64,000 nucleotides of DNA from Maea johnstoni (Eukaryota; Annelida; Polychaeta; Spionida; Magelonidae), in contig OZ012690.1 in NCBI GenBank assembly GCA_963942565.1, positions 43,387,355 to 43,451,354 on the forward strand, in the 5' to 3' direction. How positions within the stretch are numbered: position 1 is the first letter of the stretch; every line of letters begins with the position of its first letter. Under the pieces are notes generated by a model that had not been told where the DNA came from, searched no databases, and saw nothing but the letters and a program-made list of their open reading frames with translations. The translations under genes and the position numbers were made by a program. Below, piece by piece: positions 63,679-64,000 of this stretch.

Positions 63679-64000
63679 TATATATGTTTATTGACTGTAG
63701 TTCTTTCGAATACAAAAACATATTTTTGATATAACATACAAAGGATAATGAACAAAAGGAAATTATAATAGTGGGTTATTAGATAATTAAATATATGAGT
63801 AAATAAATAATATAAATATTGTTAACTACGTCACCAAAAGGAACATTGTGCTGTCGCAGCCAAACATTTATCTACATTTTTTTTGAGATATTCTCTCTCT
63901 TGCAAATCTTCCAGTCAGGATACCTAATATTCTTATTTTCGATGTTTACTACTCATCATAGAAAGTAGGTAGTAGTACAAGACTATGTGGTAAACTGACT
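63679..64000. other. AT-rich DNA at window end
   Basis: No gene or repeat recognised. Confidence 0.4.

Overview
The window is animal nuclear DNA from an AT-rich, repeat-rich invertebrate genome. It shows long (TA)n microsatellites, fragments of several LINE families, tRNA-derived SINEs, foldback elements, spliced genes with AATAAA signals, and UDP-glycosyltransferases of the animal membrane type. The phylum cannot be fixed from this sequence. A lophotrochozoan or a non-vertebrate deuterostome would fit, but that is a weak inference.

Positions 1 to about 44085 are a tandem array of four large units (1-11603, 11604-23156, 23157-34546, 34547-about 44085; the first is cut by the window edge). 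Each unit carries one intronless-coding UGT gene on the minus strand (3739-5298, 15367-16926, 27031-28590, 38712-40271), a conserved candidate 5'UTR intron just upstream, and plus-strand LINE fragments. UGT copies 1 and 2 differ by two residues. Copy 3 has one premature stop (codon Gln105) and is otherwise full length. Copy 4 is intact, has an upstream in-frame ATG, and has a cluster of changes beside the catalytic His. Unit 4 lacks a 1.3-kb LINE insertion present in units 1-3, which gives an empty site and a relative date. Each unit also contains an older internal duplication (about 1-770 versus 6985-8470). The pattern of shared variants is mosaic, as expected from unequal crossing-over or gene conversion.

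44085-46000 holds the 3' coding exon of a class A GPCR (TM3 to tail, minus strand) with its own poly(A) signal. The exon or exons for TM1-TM2 were not found.

46000-64000 has no convincing protein gene. It contains a diverged minisatellite and a small MITE (46165-46605), very long (TA)n/(CTAT)n arrays, and a 3.6-kb near-perfect palindrome (50104-53682) whose arms end in about 50-bp minisatellites and carry a tRNA-Glu-like promoter module. The left arm of that palindrome is interrupted by a 1041-bp CACTA-type element with a 3-bp target duplication. Further right lie a foldback MITE (54605-55050), a three-unit satellite (55153-59640) interrupted by a MITE and by two copies of an hAT-like element, another foldback element (59751-60316), a 109-bp tandem duplication, simple repeats, a TA-flanked MITE (62431-62636) and SINEs of one family.

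The main biology is a young UGT (detoxification or conjugation) gene array still being reshaped by recombination, beside a repeat landscape in which paralogous empty sites let several insertions be delimited directly. I found no evidence for a new multi-gene system. The most unusual object is the giant palindrome.
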